DNA of 40,548 nt from the IMG/VR virus record IMGVR_UViG_3300010412_000033, positions 1 to 40,548 of that record; one strand, given 5' to 3'. How positions within the stretch are numbered: the stretch's first letter is position 1; each line of letters starts with the position of its first letter. Made by a program: the position numbers and the translations under genes. Source of the DNA: a virus. Below, in pieces: positions 31,154 through 38,522 of the stretch. The notes under the pieces are model-generated. The model was not told where the DNA came from, made no database searches, and was given only the letters and a program-made list of their open reading frames with translations.

Positions 31154-33350
31154 AATCCGGGACATAGACCGGATAGATGATTTTAAAGTCAAAATGCACA
31201 TGGCCGCTAGGCTGTATGCAAGGCAGGGAATACCGGTAGTTCCCCTACGACCTAACAGCAAGATACTGCCTGAAAAATCCACTGGGATTAACTACTATTC
31301 GTCGTCAACCAAGGAAAAGACGATGGACAAGTGGTTCGGGGAAGGTGGCAAGTATCGTGGCTGGAACATCGGTATAGTTTGTGGCCAGGATGTCTTTGTC
31401 GTTGACTTAGACTTACATGGCCGAGAGAACGGGATCGAGAACTGGGATAAGTTTAGGGGTGACCGTGAACTTAATTGCCCAGTGCAAAAGACCCCAACAG
31501 GCGGGAAGCATCTGATCCTCCAATGGCGCGATAACCTGACATCCAGTTCGGGCAAGCTGGCCCCCGGCGTAGATACCCGGGGCGGCGACGGTAGCCCCCG
31601 CTCACACGTCGTGGCGTGGCCATCCCGGACCTCAGATGGTCAGTATGAGTGGGAGTGCGGCGGGGACGTACCCGCTACCCCGGAGTGGATCAGCGATGTC
31701 ATGGGTGTACCGTGGCGACAACGGGCAGGACGCGGAAACGAGGAGGTGGGGCAAGATGACGAAGAGTACCAGTACACCATTACCCAAATCCAGGCCATGT
31801 TGGACCACATTGATCCCAATGTATTGTCGTACGAGGAATGGCTGTTTGTTGGGCAAGCTATCAATTCACAGCACCCTAATGAAGACGGCCTTGCTGTATG
31901 GGACAGTTGGAGTGCGAATGGGGAACGTTACGTATCCGGTGAGTGTCACAAGCGATGGACCGGCTTTAACCCCGGCGGTAGTATTCGAATTGGCTCGCTT
32001 ATATACTTCGCTAAGCAGGGAGGCTATAATGCAGCAGCTGACCCGGCAAGAGCCGGGGATTTTGACGAGTTAGTAGAGCGGATGAATGAGGATAATGCCG
32101 TACTACTGACAGGCGGCAAGGTCCGTATCGTTCACCGCGACAAGCTGGGTGGAATCCACGTGATGGGTAGTCAAGACTTCAACACTCTGATGTACAATAA
32201 GAAGATAACAATACCTGGGGTAACGGCATCGGGCAAACCGGTAATGAAAACCTTCACAGAAGCCGAAGTCTGGATGGGTGCTGAGGAAAGGCGCGAATGT
32301 CTAAGGGGCATGGGCTTCTTCCCGGGCAAGGACCTGTGGCACGATGGGTACGTTAACCTGTGGCAAGGTTGGGGGGTGGAGCCGGTTAAGGGTGATTGGT
32401 CCATATTCAATAATCACATACTAAATGTGCTGTGTGATGGTAATGAAGAACTGCACACCTTTGTGCTGGATTGGGCGGCTGATATGCTGCAGGACCCAAT
32501 GTACCCTAAAGGTACGGCAATAGTGATGCATGGTAAGGAGGGTACTGGTAAGGGTACTTTCTGCGAAATGTTAGGTAAGGTGGTAGGTCCGAAGCACTAT
32601 AAGCATGTGACCAATGAGCGTCATTTGACCGGCAATTTTAACTACCACTTAATGGATGGTCTATTGGTATTTGCAGACGAGGTGGTTTATGGAGGTAGTA
32701 GATCAACGGCAGGAATCCTCAAGTCCATGGTCACTGAGAAAATGCTTGTTTGCGAGAGAAAGGGCCTGGACTCTTTTATGTATGACAACCGAGTTAGACT
32801 CGCGGTGGCCTCAAATGAGGACTGGTTTATACCGGCTGGTCCCGAATCAAGGCGATGGCTCGTACTTGAGGTTAGAGATACCCATTCAAGTGACCGGCAA
32901 TATTTCGATAACCTATACCGCAAGATGGAGGAAGAAGGCGGCTTAGAAGCAATGATGTATGACTTGCTCGAGCGTAAGATCACATCGAACCTTAGCAGGG
33001 CGATTGAGACTAAAGGCCTCGAGCAACAACGGGCAATATACCGAGCCACAGGCGATTCAGTTGATCGGTGGCTTGACGAGTGTATTGCAAAGGGAAGTCT
33101 CGGTGTAGCCGATGCTAATGACATGGGCGATCGAGTTGGGACTTGGCCAGAAGACGTGGATAGGATCGAATTATTCAATGTCTACACCAATTGGGCCAAT
33201 GATAAGAAAGCAAGAACTAAGGGCGCAGCCCATTTTTATAAAAAGGTAGAAAGTTATGGCTTCATCAAACACAGGCCAAGGGTCGCAAACGGCATCAGGA
33301 AGTGGAGATACAAGGTCCCGCCTCATGAGCGGTTTGACCCCCAAGGTTGA
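31134..33350 (+). CDS. Primase-polymerase/helicase fusion
   Basis: A 738-aa protein. Residues 1-200 resemble a bifunctional prim-pol (AEP) domain: D91-x-D93 (VVDLDLHG), GGKH at 123-126, and D147 (APGVDTRGGDG). Residues of about 212-300 look like a primase C-terminal (PriCT-2) region (LSYEEWLFVGQAI, CHKRWTGF). A superfamily 3-type helicase follows with Walker A GKEGTGKGT (467-475), Walker B LLVFADE (510-516), a sensor segment RLAVASNED and an arginine finger ESRRWLVLE, as in phage P4-type and DUF5906 proteins. One gene could thus supply both primer synthesis and unwinding. It starts inside the polymerase gene (20-base overlap). Confidence 0.88.
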   Translation: MLLPLNEIRDIDRIDDFKVKMHMAARLYARQGIPVVPLRPNSKILPEKSTGINYYSSSTKEKTMDKWFGEGGKYRGWNIGIVCGQDVFVVDLDLHGRENGIENWDKFRGDRELNCPVQKTPTGGKHLILQWRDNLTSSSGKLAPGVDTRGGDGSPRSHVVAWPSRTSDGQYEWECGGDVPATPEWISDVMGVPWRQRAGRGNEEVGQDDEEYQYTITQIQAMLDHIDPNVLSYEEWLFVGQAINSQHPNEDGLAVWDSWSANGERYVSGECHKRWTGFNPGGSIRIGSLIYFAKQGGYNAAADPARAGDFDELVERMNEDNAVLLTGGKVRIVHRDKLGGIHVMGSQDFNTLMYNKKITIPGVTASGKPVMKTFTEAEVWMGAEERRECLRGMGFFPGKDLWHDGYVNLWQGWGVEPVKGDWSIFNNHILNVLCDGNEELHTFVLDWAADMLQDPMYPKGTAIVMHGKEGTGKGTFCEMLGKVVGPKHYKHVTNERHLTGNFNYHLMDGLLVFADEVVYGGSRSTAGILKSMVTEKMLVCERKGLDSFMYDNRVRLAVASNEDWFIPAGPESRRWLVLEVRDTHSSDRQYFDNLYRKMEEEGGLEAMMYDLLERKITSNLSRAIETKGLEQQRAIYRATGDSVDRWLDECIAKGSLGVADANDMGDRVGTWPEDVDRIELFNVYTNWANDKKARTKGAAHFYKKVESYGFIKHRPRVANGIRKWRYKVPPHERFDPQG

Positions 33351-34317
33351 TATCGTCGTTGACCTGCAATTTGGTAGTACGGGTAAAGGTCTAATCTGTG
33401 GGTATCTTGCCGATACCCGGGAGTATGACACGGTTGTATCGGCCAACATGCCGAATGCCGGTCATACCTACATCAATGCTAACGGCCAGAAGTGGATGTT
33501 TAAGGTACTACCATCAAGTGCTGTAGGCAAGAGCGTCAAAACAGTAATGTTAGGCCCGGGCGCGATCTTTAGCCTTACGAGGTTAGTCGAGGAAATGGCG
33601 CACTTAAGGTCTGACCAGAGGCTGGTGATCCACCCCAACGCTGTGCTGTTGTCCGAGGATCACGCCAAGAAAGAGCGCAAGAAGCTGCAACATATTAGCA
33701 GTACAACACAGGGCAGCGCTGCTGCAATGATTGAGAAGATCTGGCGATCGGGTAATGCTCCAACAGCCGGAAAGATTCTCAAGGGCACAAAATTCGATAA
33801 CCTCGTGGCATCCCATGATGAATGGCAAATTCGCCTGTCAATGGCAGATGCTATACTTGCCGAAGGTTCGCAGGGGTATAGTCTGGGTATCAATACCCAA
33901 TTCTATCCCTATACCACCAGCCGGGATTGTACCCCTGCGTCCTTCCTTTCTGCAATGTCTATACCTCTGGCGATGTTAAATGAGGTATACGGCGTGGCGA
34001 GGACATTGCCTATCCGCGTCGGGGGGCCGAGTGGCGATTGCTATCCGGACCAGACTGAATTGACCTGGGAGCAGGTGGGTCAACCGCTTGAAAGAACCAC
34101 AGTGACTAACAAGATCAGGCGGATCTTTACCTACTCGCAGAAGCAGATGGAAGATGCCATATTCAACTGCAACCCGGATCATGTCTTTCTCAATTTCTGT
34201 AACTACGTGACCGAGGCAGAGGTGCAACAGATGGTGGCCCATATTGACCAGTACAGCAACGTCAAGTGGGTCGGGTTTGGTCCCACGTTCAATGATGTGG
34301 GGGTGTTGCATGGATGA
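33325..34317 (+). CDS. purZ: PurZ, N6-succino-2-amino-2'-deoxyadenylate synthase
   Basis: A 330-aa relative of adenylosuccinate synthetase PurA. The key first loop reads VVDLQFGSTGKG (GSTGKG at 17-22), where PurA has GDEGKG with a catalytic Asp; the Ser is the reported mark of PurZ. NAGHTY (44-49) is the second signature, and GPSGDC, LTWEQVG and NFCNYV further fit the family. PurZ joins Asp to dGMP using ATP; host PurB then releases fumarate to give dZMP. I start it at ATG 33325, 10 residues before the first strand; an upstream ATG at 33256 with a better ribosome site would add 23 low-complexity residues that lie over the primase gene. Confidence 0.94.
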   Translation: MSGLTPKVDIVVDLQFGSTGKGLICGYLADTREYDTVVSANMPNAGHTYINANGQKWMFKVLPSSAVGKSVKTVMLGPGAIFSLTRLVEEMAHLRSDQRLVIHPNAVLLSEDHAKKERKKLQHISSTTQGSAAAMIEKIWRSGNAPTAGKILKGTKFDNLVASHDEWQIRLSMADAILAEGSQGYSLGINTQFYPYTTSRDCTPASFLSAMSIPLAMLNEVYGVARTLPIRVGGPSGDCYPDQTELTWEQVGQPLERTTVTNKIRRIFTYSQKQMEDAIFNCNPDHVFLNFCNYVTEAEVQQMVAHIDQYSNVKWVGFGPTFNDVGVLHG

Positions 34318-34609
34318 ATTAGCCGCTGTCCAAAGAGCAATCTGGGAGTGGGCTAATGGTATTATGCCGGAAAGGACTCCGGCTGATGCTATCAAGAAGC
34401 TGTCAATGGAGGAAGTACCAGAGTTGTGGCGCTCCCTCAAGGAGAATGGTACGGTTGACGAGGACGAAATTGCCGATATCCTAATCCTTACGCTCGATAT
34501 CTGTGAAATGTGCAATATCGATGCACTTGACGCGATCCACATAAAAATGCAAGAAAACATAAGACGCAAATGGAAATTCGAATACGGGGTACTACAACAT
34601 GAAGATTAA
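34310..34609 (+). CDS. mazZ: MazZ, MazG-type (d)GTP pyrophosphohydrolase
   Basis: A 99-aa protein with the all-helical MazG-like motif: E34-E35-x-x-E38 (MEEVPE) and E53-x-x-D56 (EIAD), which bind metal. In cyanophage S-2L the protein at the same position (MazZ) converts dGTP to dGMP and pyrophosphate to feed PurZ. Its substrate here is inferred from that and from its place directly after purZ, whose stop it overlaps by 8 bases. Small MazG proteins act on many nucleotides, so substrate choice should be tested. Confidence 0.85.
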   Translation: MDELAAVQRAIWEWANGIMPERTPADAIKKLSMEEVPELWRSLKENGTVDEDEIADILILTLDICEMCNIDALDAIHIKMQENIRRKWKFEYGVLQHED

Positions 34610-35099
34610 TGACATTCTCCGCGCATCCGGTGTAACCCGGTGGCACATCGTCAGAACCGTAAGACCACAATCCCTGGCAGAACACACGTTTGACGTGGTT
34701 ATGATCGCTAGAGCCATTGCCAAAATCGCGGGGCACAACGACTATGAAATTACAAAGGCAGCTTTACTCCACGACCTCGATGAAATTGTCACAGGCGATA
34801 TCCCAACTCCGACTAAGGGTAGAGCGCGTGATAACGGTTGGAATCTTAATGAGCTTTATAAAGGAATTACGGGACGCGAACTTAGTCCAGACGAATCGCT
34901 CATTGTCAAATTGGCCGATAAAATGGCCGACCTCCACTGGTTGTGGCTGCATGCGCTTGGACCCCATTCTAACCGGGTGTATGAGATTATGGCCGACGAA
35001 TTCAATAACTACGTGCGCTCCGATGCGATACCAGATAACATTCGGGAAGCGACACTCGACGTTCAAATGCAGATGTTATCTGAGGAGTTTGTGATATGA
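34599..35099 (+). CDS. datZ: DatZ, HD-domain dATP triphosphohydrolase
   Basis: A 166-aa HD-domain protein with ligands H29, H58-D59 (LLHDLDEI) and D108 (KLADKMADL). Its size and the phrase HTFDVVMIARAIAK fit the short DatZ of Z-phages, which hydrolyses dATP to deoxyadenosine and triphosphate and so keeps adenine out of new DNA. It overlaps mazZ by 11 bases and the next gene by 4, so production with PurZ is assured. YfbR-type dNMP phosphatases share the fold and are an alternative, but the gene context favours DatZ. Confidence 0.9.
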   Translation: MKINDILRASGVTRWHIVRTVRPQSLAEHTFDVVMIARAIAKIAGHNDYEITKAALLHDLDEIVTGDIPTPTKGRARDNGWNLNELYKGITGRELSPDESLIVKLADKMADLHWLWLHALGPHSNRVYEIMADEFNNYVRSDAIPDNIREATLDVQMQMLSEEFVI

Positions 35100-35581
35100 G
35101 TGGCGAACGCCGAATGTGGAAGTATTTAAGCCCCAAGCTAAAGAAATACGGGCATTTTGAGAGAGTCGAGTCCCACGAGACAGCTATTGGTACTCCTGAC
35201 GTGGAGTACTGCATCGAGGGTTATACCAACCGCCTGGAACTCAAATATACTGAGAGGGAAATGGGGTGTCACTTACGAGCCGCCCAGTGTGGGTGGTTCA
35301 AGAAGAGGGTTAAGGCCAAAGGCCAACCGTGGTTATTACTCCACGCCAAAATTCGGGGCAAGAGGTCATATGCCCTGATTGCTGGAGCGGATGTGCCACC
35401 ATTGGTATATACCAAGGACGTTCAAGATTGGCTCACAGCGGCGGTAATGGTATGGGAAGACAAGATCGATATAGAACAGTTAGTGGACTTCCTGAAAACG
35501 TACTTGATTGTAGATGGTACGAAACCAAAAGAGTCTTCTGGATTGATTTTACCTGGGAAGGACTTGATAACATCAGTCTAA
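35096..35581 (+). CDS. PD-(D/E)xK nuclease, VRR-NUC-like
   Basis: A 161-aa protein. The motif GTPDVEY ... LELKYTE gives a PD (P34-D35) and E48-x-K50, a PD-(D/E)xK core, and Q64 in AAQCGWFKKR fits a VRR-NUC-like helix. Nucleases of this kind resolve junctions or cut recombination intermediates. It starts four bases inside datZ, so it is the last gene of the Z operon. A role in breaking host DNA while sparing Z-DNA is attractive but is only an inference. Confidence 0.72.
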   Translation: MSGERRMWKYLSPKLKKYGHFERVESHETAIGTPDVEYCIEGYTNRLELKYTEREMGCHLRAAQCGWFKKRVKAKGQPWLLLHAKIRGKRSYALIAGADVPPLVYTKDVQDWLTAAVMVWEDKIDIEQLVDFLKTYLIVDGTKPKESSGLILPGKDLITSV

Positions 35582-35593
35582 TTCATGACGCAA

Positions 35594-35622
35594 TAGAACT
35601 ATACGATCCGTGTATAGTTCTA
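35594..35622. repeat. Inverted repeat between convergent genes
   Basis: A perfect 11-base inverted repeat TAGAACTATAC / GTATAGTTCTA around a 7-base spacer lies in the 105-base gap where the rightward Z operon and the leftward late operon meet. No T tract follows on either strand. It may be a bidirectional terminator without a T tail, an operator, or a processing or packaging site. Confidence 0.7.
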
Positions 35623-35686
35623 ATGCGCATGGACGTTAAGATCAAAACCCACTTCGCTGGCGCTTGCACTGATGGCAAGTACTGTG

Positions 35687-35836
35687 TTAGCGGCGTTTCT
35701 TCTTACGTTTTCGACCTGATGACTTCTTGCTGTGAGCAATGAACTTTTTAGCCGCCTTCTTAGGTATTCCTATGGTGGATTTACCCTTGGCGGCGGCGTA
35801 CATTGCCCTACGTTGCTTTGCGCTTTTGAAGGGCAT
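35687..35836 (-). CDS. Small basic protein, 49 aa
   Basis: A 49-aa frame not usually called because of its size. It starts with [19 protein letters not shown] and ends with [13 protein letters not shown], 21 Lys or Arg in 49 residues. Short phage proteins that open with MPFKS..QRR.MYA are widespread, and their function is unknown. It overlaps the holin gene by 29 bases and has a GGAG upstream of the ATG. It is the last gene of the leftward operon. Confidence 0.7.
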   Translation of the reverse strand: MPFKSAKQRRAMYAAAKGKSTIGIPKKAAKKFIAHSKKSSGRKRKKKRR

Positions 35837-36242
35837 TTCTCTCGACTCCTAATCGTTTTTCATAGGTCCGAAGTCCACCCAGGCCAAGCATGCCGAGGAG
35901 AATAGTGGTGAGTTCTCCTGTGTCAAGCGTAGGCATTCCCGCCAGATCGATTCCACTGACGAAGGCTGCCCAAGATGCAATTGGCTGTATAATAAAATTC
36001 CAGCCGAGGGCAGCACCACAAATCCATCCGATCCCGGGTCGCCACCCAGCCACAAAGATACTTGCATGCTCAGCTTCCTTCTTATTGATCTCAAGTTGAC
36101 CCTGGACCAATGAGGTCATGGCGGCAAGCATTTGGGCCTCGATCTGCTCCTTGGCCCGGGCACGTTCGTTAGGGTCTGGTATCCTATCGATCAGCGGCCC
36201 AATTATCGGGCCAATCATCGACTTGATGAGATCGCCTAACAT
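35808..36242 (-). CDS. Holin-like protein, 3-TM (GTA holin family)
   Basis: A 144-aa protein. The phrase [29 protein letters not shown] is typical of the 'holin of 3 TMs' family first noted in gene transfer agents. Hydrophobic segments lie at about residues 65-90 and 112-128, and an amphipathic start ([13 protein letters not shown]) comes before them. Its location next to the endolysin agrees. Holins make the membrane lesion that lets endolysin reach the wall. Confidence 0.82.
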   Translation of the reverse strand: MLGDLIKSMIGPIIGPLIDRIPDPNERARAKEQIEAQMLAAMTSLVQGQLEINKKEAEHASIFVAGWRPGIGWICGAALGWNFIIQPIASWAAFVSGIDLAGMPTLDTGELTTILLGMLGLGGLRTYEKRLGVERNALQKRKAT

Positions 36243-36274
36243 TTCTTCTTACCTTTGCCTTTTCTCTTAGCCAT
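36236..36274 (-). CDS. 12-codon basic frame ([12 protein letters not shown])
   Basis: A 12-codon frame starts at the TAATG that ends the 41-aa gene and ends within the first codons of the holin gene. It bridges the two by overlaps on both sides. It may be a real microprotein or may serve only to carry ribosomes to the holin start (translational coupling). Confidence in a functional peptide is low. Confidence 0.25.
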   Translation of the reverse strand: MAKRKGKGKKKC

Positions 36275-36399
36275 TACTTCTTCCTCTTTTTCTTGCGCTT
36301 TTTCTTAGCGCCTGGAGTTTGTGACCCACCGGGTGGGTTCTTGGTTGTGATGCGTTTTGGCTTCTTACCCTTCTCGGGTGGTTTCATCTTTGCCATCAT
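36274..36399 (-). CDS. Lys-rich small protein, 41 aa
   Basis: A 41-aa frame, ATG at 36399 (or the next codon, also ATG) after AAGGAG. It starts MMAKMKPPEKGKKPKRITTK and ends in AKKKRKKKRKK. It overlaps the endolysin stop (ATGA). Nearly half of its residues are Lys or Arg. Such tiny basic proteins could bind nucleic acid or anionic lipid, or help lysis. Its role is unknown; the ribosome site and overlap favour a real gene. Confidence 0.55.
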   Translation of the reverse strand: MMAKMKPPEKGKKPKRITTKNPPGGSQTPGAKKKRKKKRKK

Positions 36400-36851
36400 A
36401 CACTCCTTATTCCGCTAACGTACATAGTACCCTTATCACCCAACATGGCGGTTAAGTCCTGTTGCCTGATGTCGTCCTCTTCCCTAGAAATTCCGACATG
36501 CACCCACCTACCAAATTCGTGGATTAACTGGTCATAGGGCAAGTCCATATCCCTTATGGCCTCTGCTACTTCAAACGGGGACTTACCCGCTACGTAAAAG
36601 TCAGCAGCCCTTCCGTCCATATGAGCAGAAGTGGTGGACCCACCGATCATTTCGTTTAACTTCGGTGGTCTATACCCCGATGTAATGGTGATGGGGACAC
36701 CAATAACATCACGATAAGGTTGAAGGATATCAACACACAACCTCCGGAGGTTATCGACTACTTCGATCGGCGGGTCCATTGATATTCCGTGTCTTGTGGC
36801 GGTCTGTGAGCGTAAGAACTCATGTAGACTAAAATTATCTGTTAGCTTCAT
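36396..36851 (-). CDS. Endolysin, M15-type D-Ala-D-Ala peptidase
   Basis: A 151-aa peptidase of the M15A type. The zinc ligands are H77 (SAHMDG), D84 (RAADF) and H118 (WVHVG), in the order usual for the family, and the substrate-binding SGYRP is at 58-62. It opens peptidoglycan by cleaving peptide cross-links. I start it at ATG 36851 because the domain begins there (NFSLHEFLRSQTA); an upstream ATG would add ten residues that lie over the preceding gene. There is no signal peptide, so it needs the holin. Confidence 0.88.
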   Translation of the reverse strand: MKLTDNFSLHEFLRSQTATRHGISMDPPIEVVDNLRRLCVDILQPYRDVIGVPITITSGYRPPKLNEMIGGSTTSAHMDGRAADFYVAGKSPFEVAEAIRDMDLPYDQLIHEFGRWVHVGISREEDDIRQQDLTAMLGDKGTMYVSGIRSV

Positions 36852-37128
36852 TTTGTAGGTATTCCATAAACAGGAGTTCAAACTGCTTCTGGGATGTTTG
36901 CAGTTCGATTAGCCTGGTTGTGTTATCATCAATCCCATCTTTGATGATGGTCAGTTCTCCGTTAATACTGGTAGTAAGCGGATGATCCACTGTGTGAGCG
37001 GCAATTTTCTCGTCGACTACTTTGCCGATATAAGCGTCCAGGGCGAACGCCAAAATGGTGACAACTACACCACCGCTAATGCCAATAGCGCCGCCCCATA
37101 CGGCTATCTTTTTAATGGTCTCTTTCAT
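36835..37128 (-). CDS. Small membrane protein of the lysis region
   Basis: A 97-aa protein with one N-terminal membrane span (VWGGAIGISGGVVVTILAFALDAYIG, about residues 9-34) and a helical, charged C-terminal half that could form a coiled coil. This is the plan of an inner-membrane spanin or a second holin. It overlaps the exported protein gene by 17 bases and the endolysin by 17. No separate outer-membrane spanin lipobox is evident. Confidence 0.6.
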   Translation of the reverse strand: MKETIKKIAVWGGAIGISGGVVVTILAFALDAYIGKVVDEKIAAHTVDHPLTTSINGELTIIKDGIDDNTTRLIELQTSQKQFELLFMEYLQNEANR

Positions 37129-37741
37129 CAGTCCTTAATTCCTTGATCTTTTGATAGGTTTCCTGGGCTATTTCACGACGCTGTTGCGCTTTGGCTGCTG
37201 CGGCTCTTTGGCCACGTTCAATTCTTTCCAGCCTTTGCTCCAAACTTTCGTGTTTCTGTTCTACCTCAGCTAATTGCTCCACGTTGGGTGTAGCCGCAGG
37301 TACTATAATTGTTACCGGTTCTGGCGGTGGGCTATAAGTATTAGCCTGTACACATTCTTCTTCATTGTTAAAATGCTTACCGATTTCCTTTATGTCGCAA
37401 CGAATCAACGCCGCCATGGTATGCAACCCCCTGGCATCGTATGATTCAGCAGCGCACCACTTGTTTAACACGATCTTTTGTTTAGACACTAGGATCGTGC
37501 CCCATTGGGTCGACGCTAGGCATTGGTTGATGTCAACATCACCTAACCCATGGGCGAAAGCGAAACTCTTAGAGTCTGAATTTACGGCAACGTCTCCGGC
37601 ATTCACTGTGGTGGGACCAGTTTCAATGCCGACATTCGTGGTAACGTCAGTATTTGACGTTCCACACGGCTGGTTTCCCCTGCAATCATCAGCGAATGCC
37701 GCCAATGGTAACAGAAAAAACAATGCAATTATAATTCTCAT
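37112..37741 (-). CDS. Exported phage protein of unknown function
   Basis: A 209-aa protein with a clear signal peptide (MRIIIALFFLLPLAAFA, cleavage after about residue 17). The middle (DSKSFAFAHGLGDVDINQCLASTQWGTILVSKQKIVLNKWCAAESYD) matches a family widespread in phages of Gram-negative hosts whose function is not known. It has conserved Cys pairs and a long C-terminal coiled coil (VEQKHESLEQRLERIERGQR). It lies in the lysis region, so a periplasmic or envelope role in release is plausible; a spanin-like bridge is one option. Confidence 0.68.
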   Translation of the reverse strand: MRIIIALFFLLPLAAFADDCRGNQPCGTSNTDVTTNVGIETGPTTVNAGDVAVNSDSKSFAFAHGLGDVDINQCLASTQWGTILVSKQKIVLNKWCAAESYDARGLHTMAALIRCDIKEIGKHFNNEEECVQANTYSPPPEPVTIIVPAATPNVEQLAEVEQKHESLEQRLERIERGQRAAAAKAQQRREIAQETYQKIKELRTDERDH

Positions 37742-37750
37742 CGGTATATC

Positions 37751-38521
37751 CTACAGTTTGTTTATGAACAGAGCGCAATAATTTGACTTACAAGTAGCGA
37801 CCACCTGTGGATTAACGAAACCGGTAAACCCTGCCAGGTTCTGGTCACTTGGGTATTGATTATTTCCCCAAATAAAGGCTGTGGTTCCGGTGATTGAACC
37901 CGCAATTACATCCTCATTGAAATTGCCAGCTGAATTTAATTCTATCATTTGTTGAGGGGAGACACTCTTAGAACCGCCATACAACATGATCAACCCTTTT
38001 GAAGACCCGTATAGCGAGTTATGAGGCCCCCATTCCATGTCTAATTGGGATTGATTAATTGTGCCGCCTATCTCATTGCAGTAGAAAAGGCCGCTAGAAT
38101 ACAATGGGCCATCCCTCCAGCCGTAAATTAGACAACCAGCACCACACTGTGATTGGGGGATATTGTCATTTGCATCGCCTGTTGCGGTTCGCCAATGCCA
38201 ATGCATCAAAAAAGGATCATAGTCAAATTCGGTATACCCAGTTGCACCAGAAGTGGTCTTTCCGGCTATTAATAAATCACCGGCTAAAGTGCCGGAGGGG
38301 GCAGTTGCATCGCCAGTACTATTAGTTCCAAATGTACCAGGACCTTGAAAATACCCGGCATAAAAACCGGGATACCCAGCCGGTACGTCATATTCAACCG
38401 TTGGATCATGCGTAGTTATCGGTAAGCCATTAGGCCCGACGATCTGGGATATACTTCGGTCAGGGGTTTTAGGCTCCAACAAAGCTGGGGCAATGTATCC
38501 TGATGGCATTGGAGGTGACAT
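37751..38521 (-). CDS. Tail spike or fibre protein distal part
   Basis: I start it at ATG 38521, one base after the stop of the adaptor gene, giving 256 aa; an earlier ATG at 38572 would overlap the adaptor. It is rich in Gly, Ser, Thr, Tyr and Asn with no membrane segment, as in tail-fibre or spike tips. It has a few Cys that could form disulphides (NIPQSQCGAGCLIYGW). It directly follows the second adaptor copy, so it likely forms the receptor-binding part carried by that adaptor. I see no chaperone or endosialidase motif at the end. Confidence 0.6.
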   Translation of the reverse strand: MSPPMPSGYIAPALLEPKTPDRSISQIVGPNGLPITTHDPTVEYDVPAGYPGFYAGYFQGPGTFGTNSTGDATAPSGTLAGDLLIAGKTTSGATGYTEFDYDPFLMHWHWRTATGDANDNIPQSQCGAGCLIYGWRDGPLYSSGLFYCNEIGGTINQSQLDMEWGPHNSLYGSSKGLIMLYGGSKSVSPQQMIELNSAGNFNEDVIAGSITGTTAFIWGNNQYPSDQNLAGFTGFVNPQVVATCKSNYCALFINKL

Positions 38522-38522
38522 T

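Noticed and set aside
33256-33324. Longer start for PurZ at ATG 33256
   Set aside because: The extra 23 residues are Ser/Thr/Gly-rich and are read from within the primase C-terminus in another frame. The ribosome site is better there, so the matter is open, but PurZ proteins usually start close to the first strand.
35329-35742. Plus-strand frame of 137 codons over the nuclease end and beyond
   Set aside because: It lies over the nuclease gene in another frame and opposite the 49-aa basic gene, and has no ribosome site of its own past the nuclease stop. Its last part looks protein-like, so I note it, but I do not call it.
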